64,000 nucleotides of DNA, taken from contig DASRMP010000007.1 of NCBI GenBank assembly GCA_035647855.1, positions 1 through 64,000 on the forward strand, given 5' to 3'. Both the position numbers and the translations under genes were made by a program. The notes beneath the pieces were generated by a model, which did not search any database, had not been told where the DNA came from, and saw only the letters and a list, made by a program, of their open reading frames with translations. Positions 25,616 to 33,003 of the stretch are shown in pieces; the stretch's first letter is position 1; each line of letters starts with the position of its first letter. Source of the DNA: JAAZBW01 sp035647855. Lineage in GTDB: Bacteria > Actinomycetota > Actinomycetes > Actinomycetales > Actinomycetaceae.

Positions 25616-27328
25616 TTAGAACAGGAAGTAGCGCTGCGCGAGGCCGACCTTCTCAGCCGGTTCCGCCGTCAGCACCTCACCGTCGATCGCTACCTCGTAG
25701 GTCTGCGGATCAACCATGATCTCCGGCGTCGCGTCGTTGAACTTCAGGTCCTTCTTGCCGATGTCACGGCAGCCGTGGACTGCATACGGACGCTTGGTGA
25801 GGTGAAGCTCTTCCGGGACACCAGCGTCGAGAGCAGCCTTGGACACGAAGACCAGGCTGGTCTCCCCGAGTGCCCGCCCGTGCGCGCCGAACTGGTTCCT
25901 CATGGTCCGCGGCTGCGGGGTGGGGATCGAGGCGTTCGGATCGCCCATCACCGAGAGCGCGATCATGCCACCCTTGATCACCAGATCAGGCTTGGCAGCG
26001 AAGAACTTCGGATCCCACAACACGAGGTCCGCGAACTTGCCCACCTCGATCGAGCCGACCTCTTCGCCGATGCCGTGCGCAATCGCGGGGTTGATCGTGT
26101 ACTTGGCGACGTACCGCTTGATGCGGGTGTTGTCGTTGTTCTCCGAATCGCCTTCCAGCAGGCCGCGCTGGTTCTTCATCGAGTCCGCGATCTGCCAGGT
26201 TCGGATCACGACCTCGCCGATCCGGCCCATCGCCTGCGAGTCCGAGGATGTGATCGCGAAGACGCCCATGTCATGCAGGACGTCCTCGGCCGCGATCGTT
26301 TCCTTGCGGATCCGGGAATCGGCGAACGCGACGTCCTCGGGGATGTCCGCGCGCAGGTGGTGGGTCTCCATGAGCATGTCCATGTGCTCGGCGATCGTGT
26401 TCTGCGTGAACGGCAGAGTCGGGTTCGTGGAGGCGGGCAGGACGTTCGGGAGACCGGCGATCTTGATGATGTCCGGAGCGTGGCCGCCGCCGGCACCCTC
26501 CGTGTGGAAGGTGTGGATGACGCGCCCGTTGATCGACTTGATCGTGTCGTCCACGAAGCCGCCCTCGTTGAGGGTGTCCGTGTGGATGGCGATCTGGACG
26601 TCGTACTCGTCGCCGACCTTCAGTGCATTGTCGATCGCAGCATGGGTGGAGCCCCAGTCCTCGTGGATCTTCAGACCGCAGGCGCCCGCCTGGATCTGTT
26701 CCGCGATGACCTCGGGGACCGAGCCGTGACCCTTCCCCAGCAGGCCGATGTTCATGGGGAAATCGTCAGTTGCCTGGAGCATCCGCTTGATCCACCACTC
26801 ACCGGGGGTGATCGTGGTGGCCTTCGTGCCCTCGGCCGGTCCGGTGCCGCCACCGATCATGGTGGTCACGCCCGAGGCGAGTGCTGTGCCGATCTGGTCG
26901 GTGGCGATGAAGTGAATGTGGGTATCGATGCCACCGGCGGTGAGGATCTTGCCCTCGCCCGCGATGATCTCGGTTGCCACGCCGATCGTGATGTCCACGC
27001 CGTCCTGCGTGTCGGGGTTGCCGGCCTTGCCGATCGCGAAGATGCGGCCGTCCCGGAGGGCGACGTCGGCCTTGTAGATGCCGGTGTAGTCGAGAATCAG
27101 CACGTTCGTGATGACGGTGTCCGGGATATCCTCGGAACGCATCTTGCGCGAGTTCTCGCCCATGCCGTCGCGGATCGTCTTGCCGCCGCCGAAGACGGCT
27201 TCCTCGCCGTAGACGGTCTTGTCCTCCTCGACCACGGCGAACAGTTCGGTGTCACCGAGTCGAACGGCGTCACCCGTGGTGGGGCCGTAGAGGTCGGTGT
27301 ACTGGCGTCTGGAAACCTTCATGCTCAT
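25616..27328 (-). CDS. ureC: Urease alpha (catalytic) subunit
   Basis: A 570-residue UreC, full length, which hydrolyses urea to ammonia and carbamate. Nickel ligands are all present: His137 and His139 (THIHF), carbamylated Lys220 (GLKIHEDWGST), His249 (AIHTD), His275 (HTFHTEGAGGGHAPD) and Asp363 (SSDSQAMGRIGEV). The catalytic flap His is His323. The usual flap cysteine before it (Cys319 in Klebsiella numbering) is Thr322 here, read from MLMETHHL where most enzymes have MVCHHL. The start at ATG 27328 lies eight bases after AGGAG. It lies 11 bp after ureAB. Confidence 0.99.
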   Translation of the reverse strand: MSMKVSRRQYTDLYGPTTGDAVRLGDTELFAVVEEDKTVYGEEAVFGGGKTIRDGMGENSRKMRSEDIPDTVITNVLILDYTGIYKADVALRDGRIFAIGKAGNPDTQDGVDITIGVATEIIAGEGKILTAGGIDTHIHFIATDQIGTALASGVTTMIGGGTGPAEGTKATTITPGEWWIKRMLQATDDFPMNIGLLGKGHGSVPEVIAEQIQAGACGLKIHEDWGSTHAAIDNALKVGDEYDVQIAIHTDTLNEGGFVDDTIKSINGRVIHTFHTEGAGGGHAPDIIKIAGLPNVLPASTNPTLPFTQNTIAEHMDMLMETHHLRADIPEDVAFADSRIRKETIAAEDVLHDMGVFAITSSDSQAMGRIGEVVIRTWQIADSMKNQRGLLEGDSENNDNTRIKRYVAKYTINPAIAHGIGEEVGSIEVGKFADLVLWDPKFFAAKPDLVIKGGMIALSVMGDPNASIPTPQPRTMRNQFGAHGRALGETSLVFVSKAALDAGVPEELHLTKRPYAVHGCRDIGKKDLKFNDATPEIMVDPQTYEVAIDGEVLTAEPAEKVGLAQRYFLF

Positions 27329-27339
27329 GGTTGCGGCTC

Positions 27340-27981
27340 CTACTTCTCGTCAGAGGTGTCGATGGCTCGGTCGTATTCGCTCCGGAACCCGTGCACTTCG
27401 CGACTGCCGCCGTAAGCGACCAGATTGACCTCGCGATCGTCGCCCGGCTCGAAGCGAGCGGAGGTGCCCGCGGGAATGTCGAGACGGAAGCCGACGGCCT
27501 TCTCGCGATCGAACTCGAGGGCAGGGTTCACCTCGGCGAAGTGGTAGTGCGAGCCGACCTGAACCGGGCGGTCGCCAGCGTTCTTCACCTGGAGGGAGAC
27601 CGCCTCACGGCCTTCGTTGAGGATGATCTCCTCATCGTTCAGGATCAGTTCGCCGGGCTTCGCGCCGCCCCCCTCGCCTCCACGAACGGGTTCGTGCACG
27701 GTGACGAGTTTGGTTCCGTCCGGGAACGTGGCCTCCACCTGGATGGAGGGGATGAGGGAAGCGACGCCGTCCATCACGTCGCTCTCACTCAGGATGGTGG
27801 TGCCGTAGCTCATGAGGTCGGCGACGGTCCGGCCGTCGCGGGCGCCCTCGATGATCTCGTAGGTGATCAGCGCGACCGCCTCCGGGTGGTTGAGCTTCAA
27901 GCCGCGGTCCTTCCGGCGGCGCGCAAGGTCAGCTGCAACCACGATCATCAATTTCTCTTGCTCTCGCGGTGTGAGACGCAC
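27340..27981 (-). CDS. ureAB: Fused urease gamma-beta subunit
   Basis: A 213-residue fusion. Residues 1-100 are the gamma subunit (MRLTPREQEKLMIVVAADLA, then RRRKDRGLKLNHPEA), and about 110-213 the beta subunit (GELILNDEEIILNEGR, VGSHYHFAEVNPAL, FRLDIPAGTSARFEPG). A Gly/Glu-rich linker (GGEGGGAKPG) joins them. Separate genes are the commonest bacterial arrangement; gamma-beta fusions are known in other lineages. GTG 27981 is the start, with GAGGAG upstream. Further upstream an imperfect inverted repeat GTACG(N6)CGTAC (28162-28177) might be an operator. No nitrogen-control site was evident. Confidence 0.95.
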   Translation of the reverse strand: MRLTPREQEKLMIVVAADLARRRKDRGLKLNHPEAVALITYEIIEGARDGRTVADLMSYGTTILSESDVMDGVASLIPSIQVEATFPDGTKLVTVHEPVRGGEGGGAKPGELILNDEEIILNEGREAVSLQVKNAGDRPVQVGSHYHFAEVNPALEFDREKAVGFRLDIPAGTSARFEPGDDREVNLVAYGGSREVHGFRSEYDRAIDTSDEK

Positions 27982-28237
27982 TTCATACTCCTCTGGATGG
28001 GTGGTGTCGAATGCAGGCGCGGTGGCGGATCACTCGAGTGCGGCTCCCTGCGCGGTGGCAGCCGGGGAGCCTCTCATGCGCGTTGAGTCGGAACTCATAT
28101 CTTCAGACTCCTCCCGCTTGCAGGACGCCACCCTGCAAAACCTCGGATGGCACCACACTCTGTACGCCTGACCGTACTGTCATCATCAATAGGAAGCTAG
28201 CCGATACATCTCCTTCACGATCTCGCTTTCGTCGCGA

Positions 28238-28529
28238 TTGCCGCCCGGGCCGCCGTGCGCAGCGCCCCTCTCAGTCGCGTCCGGCGCCGATCCGAAGTCT
28301 GTCCAACGCTTCCTGGGACACCCCAGCGCGACGATGACCATGGACCTCCTTCGAGCACGCCCTGTGGCGGGCCATGGAGCACGTGCCGCATGTCGCGCTT
28401 CATGCCGAGAATCGGGGTTCGAAAACGCTCGATGCGCCGTCCACTGGCCATTCACTCGCCACTTCGGCCGAAAACGGGAGTCACAGACTCGCCGAACCGT
28501 CGCACGAACCGGAAAACCAGGGCCTCTGA
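28238..28529 (+). pseudogene. Tyrosine integrase C-terminal relic with frameshift
   Basis: One frame gives LSVASGADPKSVQRFLGH then PSATMTMDLL, the stretch just before the catalytic tyrosine of phage-type integrases (compare SAGADVKAVQRMLGHASAAMTLD..Y). The expected tyrosine is lost. After about 28335 the family-like reading moves to another frame (FEHALWRAMEHVPHVALHAE), which ends at TGA 28527-28529, 16 bp before the tRNA-Arg CCA. Position and orientation fit an integrase gene lying against its own attachment site. No N-terminal part was found. Confidence 0.7.
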
Positions 28530-28544
28530 CCTGCGACGATGCTC

Positions 28545-28620
28545 TGGCGCCCTCGGCGCGATTCGAACGCGCGACACCCGCTTTAGGAGAGCGGTGCTCT
28601 ATCCCCTGAGCTACGAGGGC
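28545..28620 (-). tRNA. tRNA-Arg (anticodon CCT)
   Basis: A complete 76-base cloverleaf with encoded CCA. Acceptor arms GCCCTCG/CGAGGGC pair fully. The D arm is GCTC..GAGC, the anticodon stem CCGCT/AGCGG has loop CTCCTAA, and the T arm is GCGCG TTCGAAT CGCGC. It reads the rare Arg codon AGG. Its 3' end appears to be the integration target of the adjacent element. Confidence 0.97.
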
Positions 28621-28884
28621 AGGACGGCATCAAGGTTACCAGCGCTTACCCCCGGTTCGGCCACTGGCCCTCGCACGGGACGCGCAACCTGCATCACCCA
28701 AGGAACGCGTTGTAGCCGGATTGAGGAGGTTTCGCCGAGTGCGCGTCAAAGCCACGGCGTTCGCCCTTCGCGACGGCGGCGTTCGGCCCGGCGCGGTGCA
28801 TGGTTCCGCAGGAACCCGATTCCGGGACTCCAAGACGGCGCAAGGTTCCGTGGCGGCGGGTTCTGCTGCCGCCACCGGCGCGAG

Positions 28885-29098
28885 GGCGCACGTTCGTCAC
28901 ACCGGAAGAATCAGGGCGCACGTTCGTCACAAGATGGCTGGCGTCCGTCACGATGGTGCGGTGACGTCACTGCGCCATGGTGACGATCGTGCGCCCTCAG
29001 CATTCTGCGTGTGACGATCGTGCGCCATGAGGTGACGAACATGCGCCCCGGCGTGACGATCGTGCGCCCTCAAGAATCCCGTGTGACGAACGTGCGCC
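28885..29098. repeat. Array of a 16-bp motif GTGACGAWCGTGCGCC, helically spaced
   Basis: Seven copies plus one divergent copy. Minus orientation: 28885-28900 and 28915-28930. Plus orientation: 28961-28976 (divergent core), 28980-28995, 29011-29026, 29032-29047 (one mismatch), 29053-29068 and 29083-29098. Start-to-start distances of 30, 31, 21, 21 and 30 are close to two or three helical turns; the two steps flanking the divergent copy (46 and 19) are not. No plausible gene covers it. The bases 28621-28884 between it and tRNA-Arg show no gene. It could be a binding array or leftover terminal repeats of an insertion sequence. Confidence 0.85.
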
Positions 29099-29167
29099 CC
29101 CACCCCACGACACGCCGACGACAACCCTTGAACCCTCAAGCAAAACCCTAAACTGACGGAATTGTCG

Positions 29168-30109
29168 CTATCGGCGCCGCTGCCAGGGGTACGGCCCGCC
29201 GAGCGACGACTTCTCCGTCTCGGTCGGCACAACAAGCACAGGGCACGACGAGTGTTGGATCACCGTCTGCGACGTCGACCCGAGAAGGAGTCCCGCGAAG
29301 CCACCACGCCCGCGGGTGCCGACCACCACCAGATCGACGGCGGTCGAGAACTCGACCATGAGTGCCGCGCCCGAACCGCCGAGGGCGTGCCGCTGAACCC
29401 GGAGGCGCAGGGCCTCCTCGCCAACGTCAGCGAGTGTCGTGTCCACGATCTCGTCCAGCCCGCGCTGGACGTCGTCCACCAGTTGATCCGGGTCCATGGG
29501 CGCGAGGCCCCACGAAAGCGCCGCGCCGCCAGTTGCAAGCGGGACGCCGGAGACGACGGTCAGGGCCGCGCCCCACCGCACCGCCTCCTCGATGGCCCGC
29601 ACCAGGGCGATCCGCGCGGAATCGGAGCCATCCATGCCCGCCACGATCCGTTTCACGGGAACGTGAGACTCCTCCTCGCTACTGAAAGGCACGACGACGG
29701 TCGGGCAGTGCGCGTGCGGCGGGAGTGCCGAGGACACAGCCCCGAGGATGCGATCCGCCAGACCCCCTCCCTTGCGCTTCCCGATCACGACGAGGGAGGC
29801 GTTGCGGGAGAGTTCCGCGAGCACGGTGGTTGGGTCTCCGGTCTCGACGGATCGCTTGACCGTGAGGCCGTCACCCAAACGGGCCTCGGCGGCGTCCAAG
29901 ACCTCTTCGGCGCTCGCGCGGACGCGTGACTCGTCGATCACTGCGAAGCCGCCATCCATTGTGGACGCGGCGAACGAGGGCAGCGAGTAGGCGCACACCA
30001 GGTGCAGGCCCCAGCCGCAAGTGCGAGCCTCGGCCGCGGCCCACTCGACCGCTCTCATTCCTGCGTCGCTGCCGTCCACACCGACCAGGATCACTCGCTG
30101 CCGCGTCAT
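29168..30109 (-). CDS. Tandem universal stress protein (UspA) family
   Basis: A 313-residue protein made of two UspA domains. Each has an ATP-binding loop of the G-x2-G-x9-G(S/A) type: GKRKGGGLADRILGAVS in the first and GTRGRGGFAGLLLGST in the second. Both halves start with a VGVDGSD/VAGMDGSD strand. ATG 30109 is chosen for the GAGAGGA site upstream and because MTRQRVILVGVDGSD is the natural N-terminus. Tandem USPs in actinobacteria are linked to hypoxia and dormancy. It is monocistronic. Confidence 0.95.
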   Translation of the reverse strand: MTRQRVILVGVDGSDAGMRAVEWAAAEARTCGWGLHLVCAYSLPSFAASTMDGGFAVIDESRVRASAEEVLDAAEARLGDGLTVKRSVETGDPTTVLAELSRNASLVVIGKRKGGGLADRILGAVSSALPPHAHCPTVVVPFSSEEESHVPVKRIVAGMDGSDSARIALVRAIEEAVRWGAALTVVSGVPLATGGAALSWGLAPMDPDQLVDDVQRGLDEIVDTTLADVGEEALRLRVQRHALGGSGAALMVEFSTAVDLVVVGTRGRGGFAGLLLGSTSQTVIQHSSCPVLVVPTETEKSSLGGPYPWQRRR

Positions 30110-30298
30110 GACATCGTCCTCTCCGCTCCGCGCCTGTGACCTCTGACACCATCTTGTCATCCCGCGGGGAGTGAGCGAACCCTCCCCGCGGAAAAGGAGT
30201 TGTCACGGAAGCAACCGTGAGGCCCGTCGCGATACCCGGAAACACCCCTGCCGCGATACCCGGAGGGGAAGTCCGATGAACTCGGCCTCAGAGGCAGC

Positions 30299-30330
30299 CG
30301 CACCCCCGCCGCGGATGCGGCGGGGGTGCG
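30299..30330 (-). terminator. Terminator of the NlpC/P60 gene
   Basis: Fourteen-bp perfect arms at 30299-30312 and 30317-30330 surround the loop GGAT, 44 bp beyond the NlpC/P60 stop codon. Confidence 0.85.
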
Positions 30331-30373
30331 TGGCGTGGTTGGTGCGAGGCTCAACCTCGCTCTCGAACGAAAA

Positions 30374-31375
30374 TCAGCCGCCGAGGCGGAAGTAGACCGC
30401 GCCGGAACGGTAGATCGGCGTCTCCGCGAGCGGGGTGCTCGGGTTACGCGCCGCGATGTGCATGCCGTTTCCGGTGTAGATCGCCACGTGGCCGGACCAC
30501 CACATCAGATCGCCGGGGCGGGCCTCGGAGGCCGAGACCTGGCGGCCGACGCCGTACTGGCCGGCGGACGAACTCGGAATCGAGATACCCATCCGGCCGA
30601 ACACGTAGGAGGTGAAACCGGAGCAGTCGAAGCCCGCCGGGGTTTTTCCGCCGTACACGTACGGAGTACCGAGGTACTGACGCGCGATCGCAACGACCGA
30701 GTTGCCGAAGCTCGAGGATCCGGTGTTCGCCGGAGCCGCAGCAGCGGCGGTGCCGGAGGCTGCGGTGCTGGTGGTTGCCGCCGGAGCCGGAGCGGCAGGA
30801 GCCGCGCCGATCCGCGCATAGTCGCCTGAGACCCAGCCCTCACCGCCGTTGTAGGCGATGCGGTACCAGCCACCGGACTTGCCGGTGATCTCGAAGGTTC
30901 GGTACGCGGCGACGGTGCCGATCTGGGAGTGGCCTACCCCGGGACCGGAACGCACTTTGAGCGTAATCCGGACGTGGCCGCTCTCGGAGAGCGACTGCAC
31001 CTGTGGGGTCGAGGTCTGGGCGATGGCCTCGCGCTCGTTGTCACGAGACGTCTCGACAACCGCATCCGGGGATTCTTCTGATCCGGCCACGCCGGCGCCC
31101 TCGGCGAAGTCGACGATCGGCCAATCCAGGTCAGTGGGAACCACGACCGCAGCCTCGGTCGCGAGCGCGTCGCGAGCGGCGTCGGAGATCGTGGAATTGC
31201 CGGCCTCGGGCCGGGCATCGGCCCTCTCAGCCTCAGGGGCGGCAGTGGCGGTGGTAGCTGCCATCGTCAGGACGATGCCGGACGACGCAGCAACAAGGAG
31301 GCCCCTGCGCGCGGAGGACGCGGCCAGGCCGACGTCGTACCGGCGCGGAGCGCGGTGCTTGGCTGTGGTGGACAA
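30374..31375 (-). CDS. Secreted NlpC/P60 peptidoglycan endopeptidase with SH3 domain
   Basis: A 333-residue secreted cell-wall hydrolase. It has an N-terminal signal peptide (RRGLLVAASSGIVLTMAATTATA) and a low-complexity Ala/Glu region. A bacterial SH3 domain follows at about 130-190 (VRITLKVRSGPGVGHSQIG, GGWYRIAYNGGEGWVSGDY). After an Ala/Thr linker comes the NlpC/P60 domain, with catalytic Cys251 in GFDCSGF, His296 in SGHVAIY and a third polar residue near His306. TTG 31375 is preferred because GGAGAGG lies six bases upstream; the ATG at 31390 sits inside the riboswitch 3' end and has no site. Expression is probably limited by c-di-AMP. Confidence 0.93.
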   Translation of the reverse strand: MSTTAKHRAPRRYDVGLAASSARRGLLVAASSGIVLTMAATTATAAPEAERADARPEAGNSTISDAARDALATEAAVVVPTDLDWPIVDFAEGAGVAGSEESPDAVVETSRDNEREAIAQTSTPQVQSLSESGHVRITLKVRSGPGVGHSQIGTVAAYRTFEITGKSGGWYRIAYNGGEGWVSGDYARIGAAPAAPAPAATTSTAASGTAAAAAPANTGSSSFGNSVVAIARQYLGTPYVYGGKTPAGFDCSGFTSYVFGRMGISIPSSSAGQYGVGRQVSASEARPGDLMWWSGHVAIYTGNGMHIAARNPSTPLAETPIYRSGAVYFRLGG

Positions 31376-31390
31376 GTCGTACCTCTCCAT

Positions 31391-31530
31391 TGCTTACGGG
31401 GTGAGCTGTCGGGTTCGGGCGGAGATTGCCCGGGTTCCTCGTGAACCTTGATCCCCGGCTCGTGGCCCGGATCCGGTTCCCCCGTTCCTGTCTTTGGTTT
31501 GTTTTCTCCCGGGCACGCAGACAGGACTGG
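31391..31530 (-). promoter_or_regulatory. c-di-AMP (ydaO-yuaA type) riboswitch
   Basis: The minus strand upstream of the NlpC/P60 gene contains GGGGGAACCGG, later GAACCCGGGC, then CGCCCGAACCCGACAGCTCA followed by CCCCGTAAGC. These match the conserved blocks of the ydaO-yuaA c-di-AMP aptamer as found before actinobacterial cell-wall hydrolase genes. A distal stem pairs CCTGTCT (31519-31525) with AGACAGG about 30 bases on. The aptamer ends directly before the ribosome site, suggesting control of translation or premature termination. End coordinates are approximate. Confidence 0.85.
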
Positions 31531-31905
31531 GCAGTGTGTGGCGGAAGGCGTTCGAAGGAGGGTTCCGAACGCAATAGAGAGCGTATCCGGGCCGGAGTTG
31601 GATTGTCACGTTTCGATCACGACTGTGAACGAGGTCGCAGTGGACGGAGGCAATGAACGGGTAAATATGCAGGTCAGACGGGTACCCGGCGCGGCTCGCA
31701 ACGCCGGCAACCGCTGGCAACCAGCGGCAACCGACGTGCCCTAGGGCCCCAATGGGCCCTCGCGCGGCGTGTGCCGCTCATCACATGTCCAGTAGGAAGA
31801 ACGTCCCACTTCAAACACGGTCCACTCCCCGGAACGCCGCCGCAAGCGGTGCCGCGCCCCACAGCGGTCCGTCCAGCGGCACGCCCGCGATGGCAGGATC
31901 GGCGT
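31531..31905. other. Intergenic region between the riboswitch and serC
   Basis: No gene is seen. It holds three hairpins: GCGTTCG/CGAACGC (31548-31554 and 31566-31572), which may belong to the riboswitch leader; CCGCTGG/CCAGCGG with a 3-base loop (31711-31727); and AGGGCC/GGCCCT (31743-31760). The promoter for the NlpC/P60 gene must lie here. Confidence 0.6.
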
Positions 31906-33003
31906 ATGCGCATTCCCGAGAATCTCCTGCCGCGCGACGGCCGCTTCGGTTCAGGCCCGTCTCTCGTCCGCCATGACGGGCTCGAACGTGTGTTCCGCAG
32001 CGAGCGGATGGGCACGTCGCACCGGCAGACACCGGTTAGAGGCCTCGTGGCCTCCGTGCGCGAGCGCGTCGCGGCCCTTCTCGGCGCCCCGGGGGGATAC
32101 GAGGTCATGCTCGGAAACGGCGGCGCGACTGCCTTCTGGGACGCCGCCGCCTTCTCGCTCGTGCGCAACCGTGCCGCGCACGGCGCATTCGGCGAGTTCT
32201 CCTCCAAGTTCGCCCGCGCCACCGATGCGGCCCCGTTCCTCGAACCGTCACTCGTCACGCGCGCCGAGCCGGGCGGCTGTGCCCTCCCCGCGTCCGACTC
32301 GCGCGCGGACATCTACGCCTGGCCGCACAACGAGACCTCCACGGGCGTGATCGCTCCGGTCCGCCGGATCGACGACGACGGCGCCGCACTCGTCGTCATC
32401 GACGCCACCTCGGCCGCGGGCGGAGTCGAGGTGGACCTTGCCGCCACCGACGTCTACTACTTCTCCCCGCAGAAGAACCTCGGCTCCGATGGCGGTCTCT
32501 GGATCGCCGTCGTGTCCCCGCGCGCGGTCGAGCGCATCGAGGAGATCGCCGCGTCCGGCCGCTGGATCCCCGACTTCTTGGCGCTGAAGCCCGCGCTCGA
32601 CAACTCGCGCAAGAATCAGACGCTCAACACTCCCGCCATCGCCACGCTCGAACTCCTGGACGGCCATCTCGGGTGGCTGCTCGACTCCGGCGGCCTCGGG
32701 TGGGCTGCAGAACGCACCCGGACCAGCTCGGACCAGCTCTACGCATGGGCCGGGCGGCGGGACTTCGCGGCGCCGTTCGTGCAGGACCGGGAGTTGCGCT
32801 CCCCCGTCGTCGTGACCATCGACCTCGAGGGCGTCCAGGCTGACGATGTGAACGCCGTCCTGCGCTCCAACGGCATCCTCGATACGTTCGCCTACCGCAA
32901 GCTCGGCCGCAACCAGCTCCGAGTGGCCACGTTCCCCGCCGTCGATCCGGCGGACGTCGCGCAGCTCATTCGTTCGATCGACTACGTCGTCGAGCGAATC
33001 TGA
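31906..33003 (+). CDS. serC: Phosphoserine aminotransferase
   Basis: A 365-residue class V PLP aminotransferase converting 3-phosphohydroxypyruvate and glutamate to phosphoserine in serine synthesis. Recognisable parts are FGSGPSLVR (phosphate-binding start), MGTSHRQTPVR, a nucleotide-like GNGGATAFWDA, DATSAAGG, and the PLP lysine Lys190 in YYFSPQKNLGSDGG. It resembles the short actinobacterial/mycobacterial form. ATG 31906 follows AGGAT; the longer upstream frame is low-quality. Its last 38 bases overlap the tail of the convergent MFS gene. Confidence 0.93.
   Translation: MRIPENLLPRDGRFGSGPSLVRHDGLERVFRSERMGTSHRQTPVRGLVASVRERVAALLGAPGGYEVMLGNGGATAFWDAAAFSLVRNRAAHGAFGEFSSKFARATDAAPFLEPSLVTRAEPGGCALPASDSRADIYAWPHNETSTGVIAPVRRIDDDGAALVVIDATSAAGGVEVDLAATDVYYFSPQKNLGSDGGLWIAVVSPRAVERIEEIAASGRWIPDFLALKPALDNSRKNQTLNTPAIATLELLDGHLGWLLDSGGLGWAAERTRTSSDQLYAWAGRRDFAAPFVQDRELRSPVVVTIDLEGVQADDVNAVLRSNGILDTFAYRKLGRNQLRVATFPAVDPADVAQLIRSIDYVVERI

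Larger units (their letters stand above)
20891..28579. mobile_element. Degenerate tRNA-Arg-targeted integrative element carrying urease genes
   Basis: The segment is bounded by the partial tRNA-Arg 3' end (left) and the intact tRNA-Arg (right). An integrase C-terminal relic lies just inside the tRNA end and a transposase relic just inside the other. Cargo is an EamA-type permease of visibly lower GC and the full urease operon. No intact integrase, excisionase, replication or transfer gene remains, so it looks fixed. Ancestral insertion of the whole cargo in one event is inference. Confidence 0.65.

Noticed and set aside
28255..28983. Plus-strand 242-residue frame across tRNA-Arg
   Set aside because: Part of its translation is the antisense of the tRNA, and the rest mixes integrase relic frames with non-coding sequence.
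28885..29098. CRISPR array
   Set aside because: The repeat is only 16 bp, occurs in both orientations, has spacers of 3-30 bp, and no cas genes are near.
28721..29235. Proteins with repeated AHVRH/AHDRH units in either strand
   Set aside because: The peptide repeats are simply the 16-bp DNA motif translated. Copies fall in different frames and both orientations, so the DNA motif rather than a peptide is repeated.
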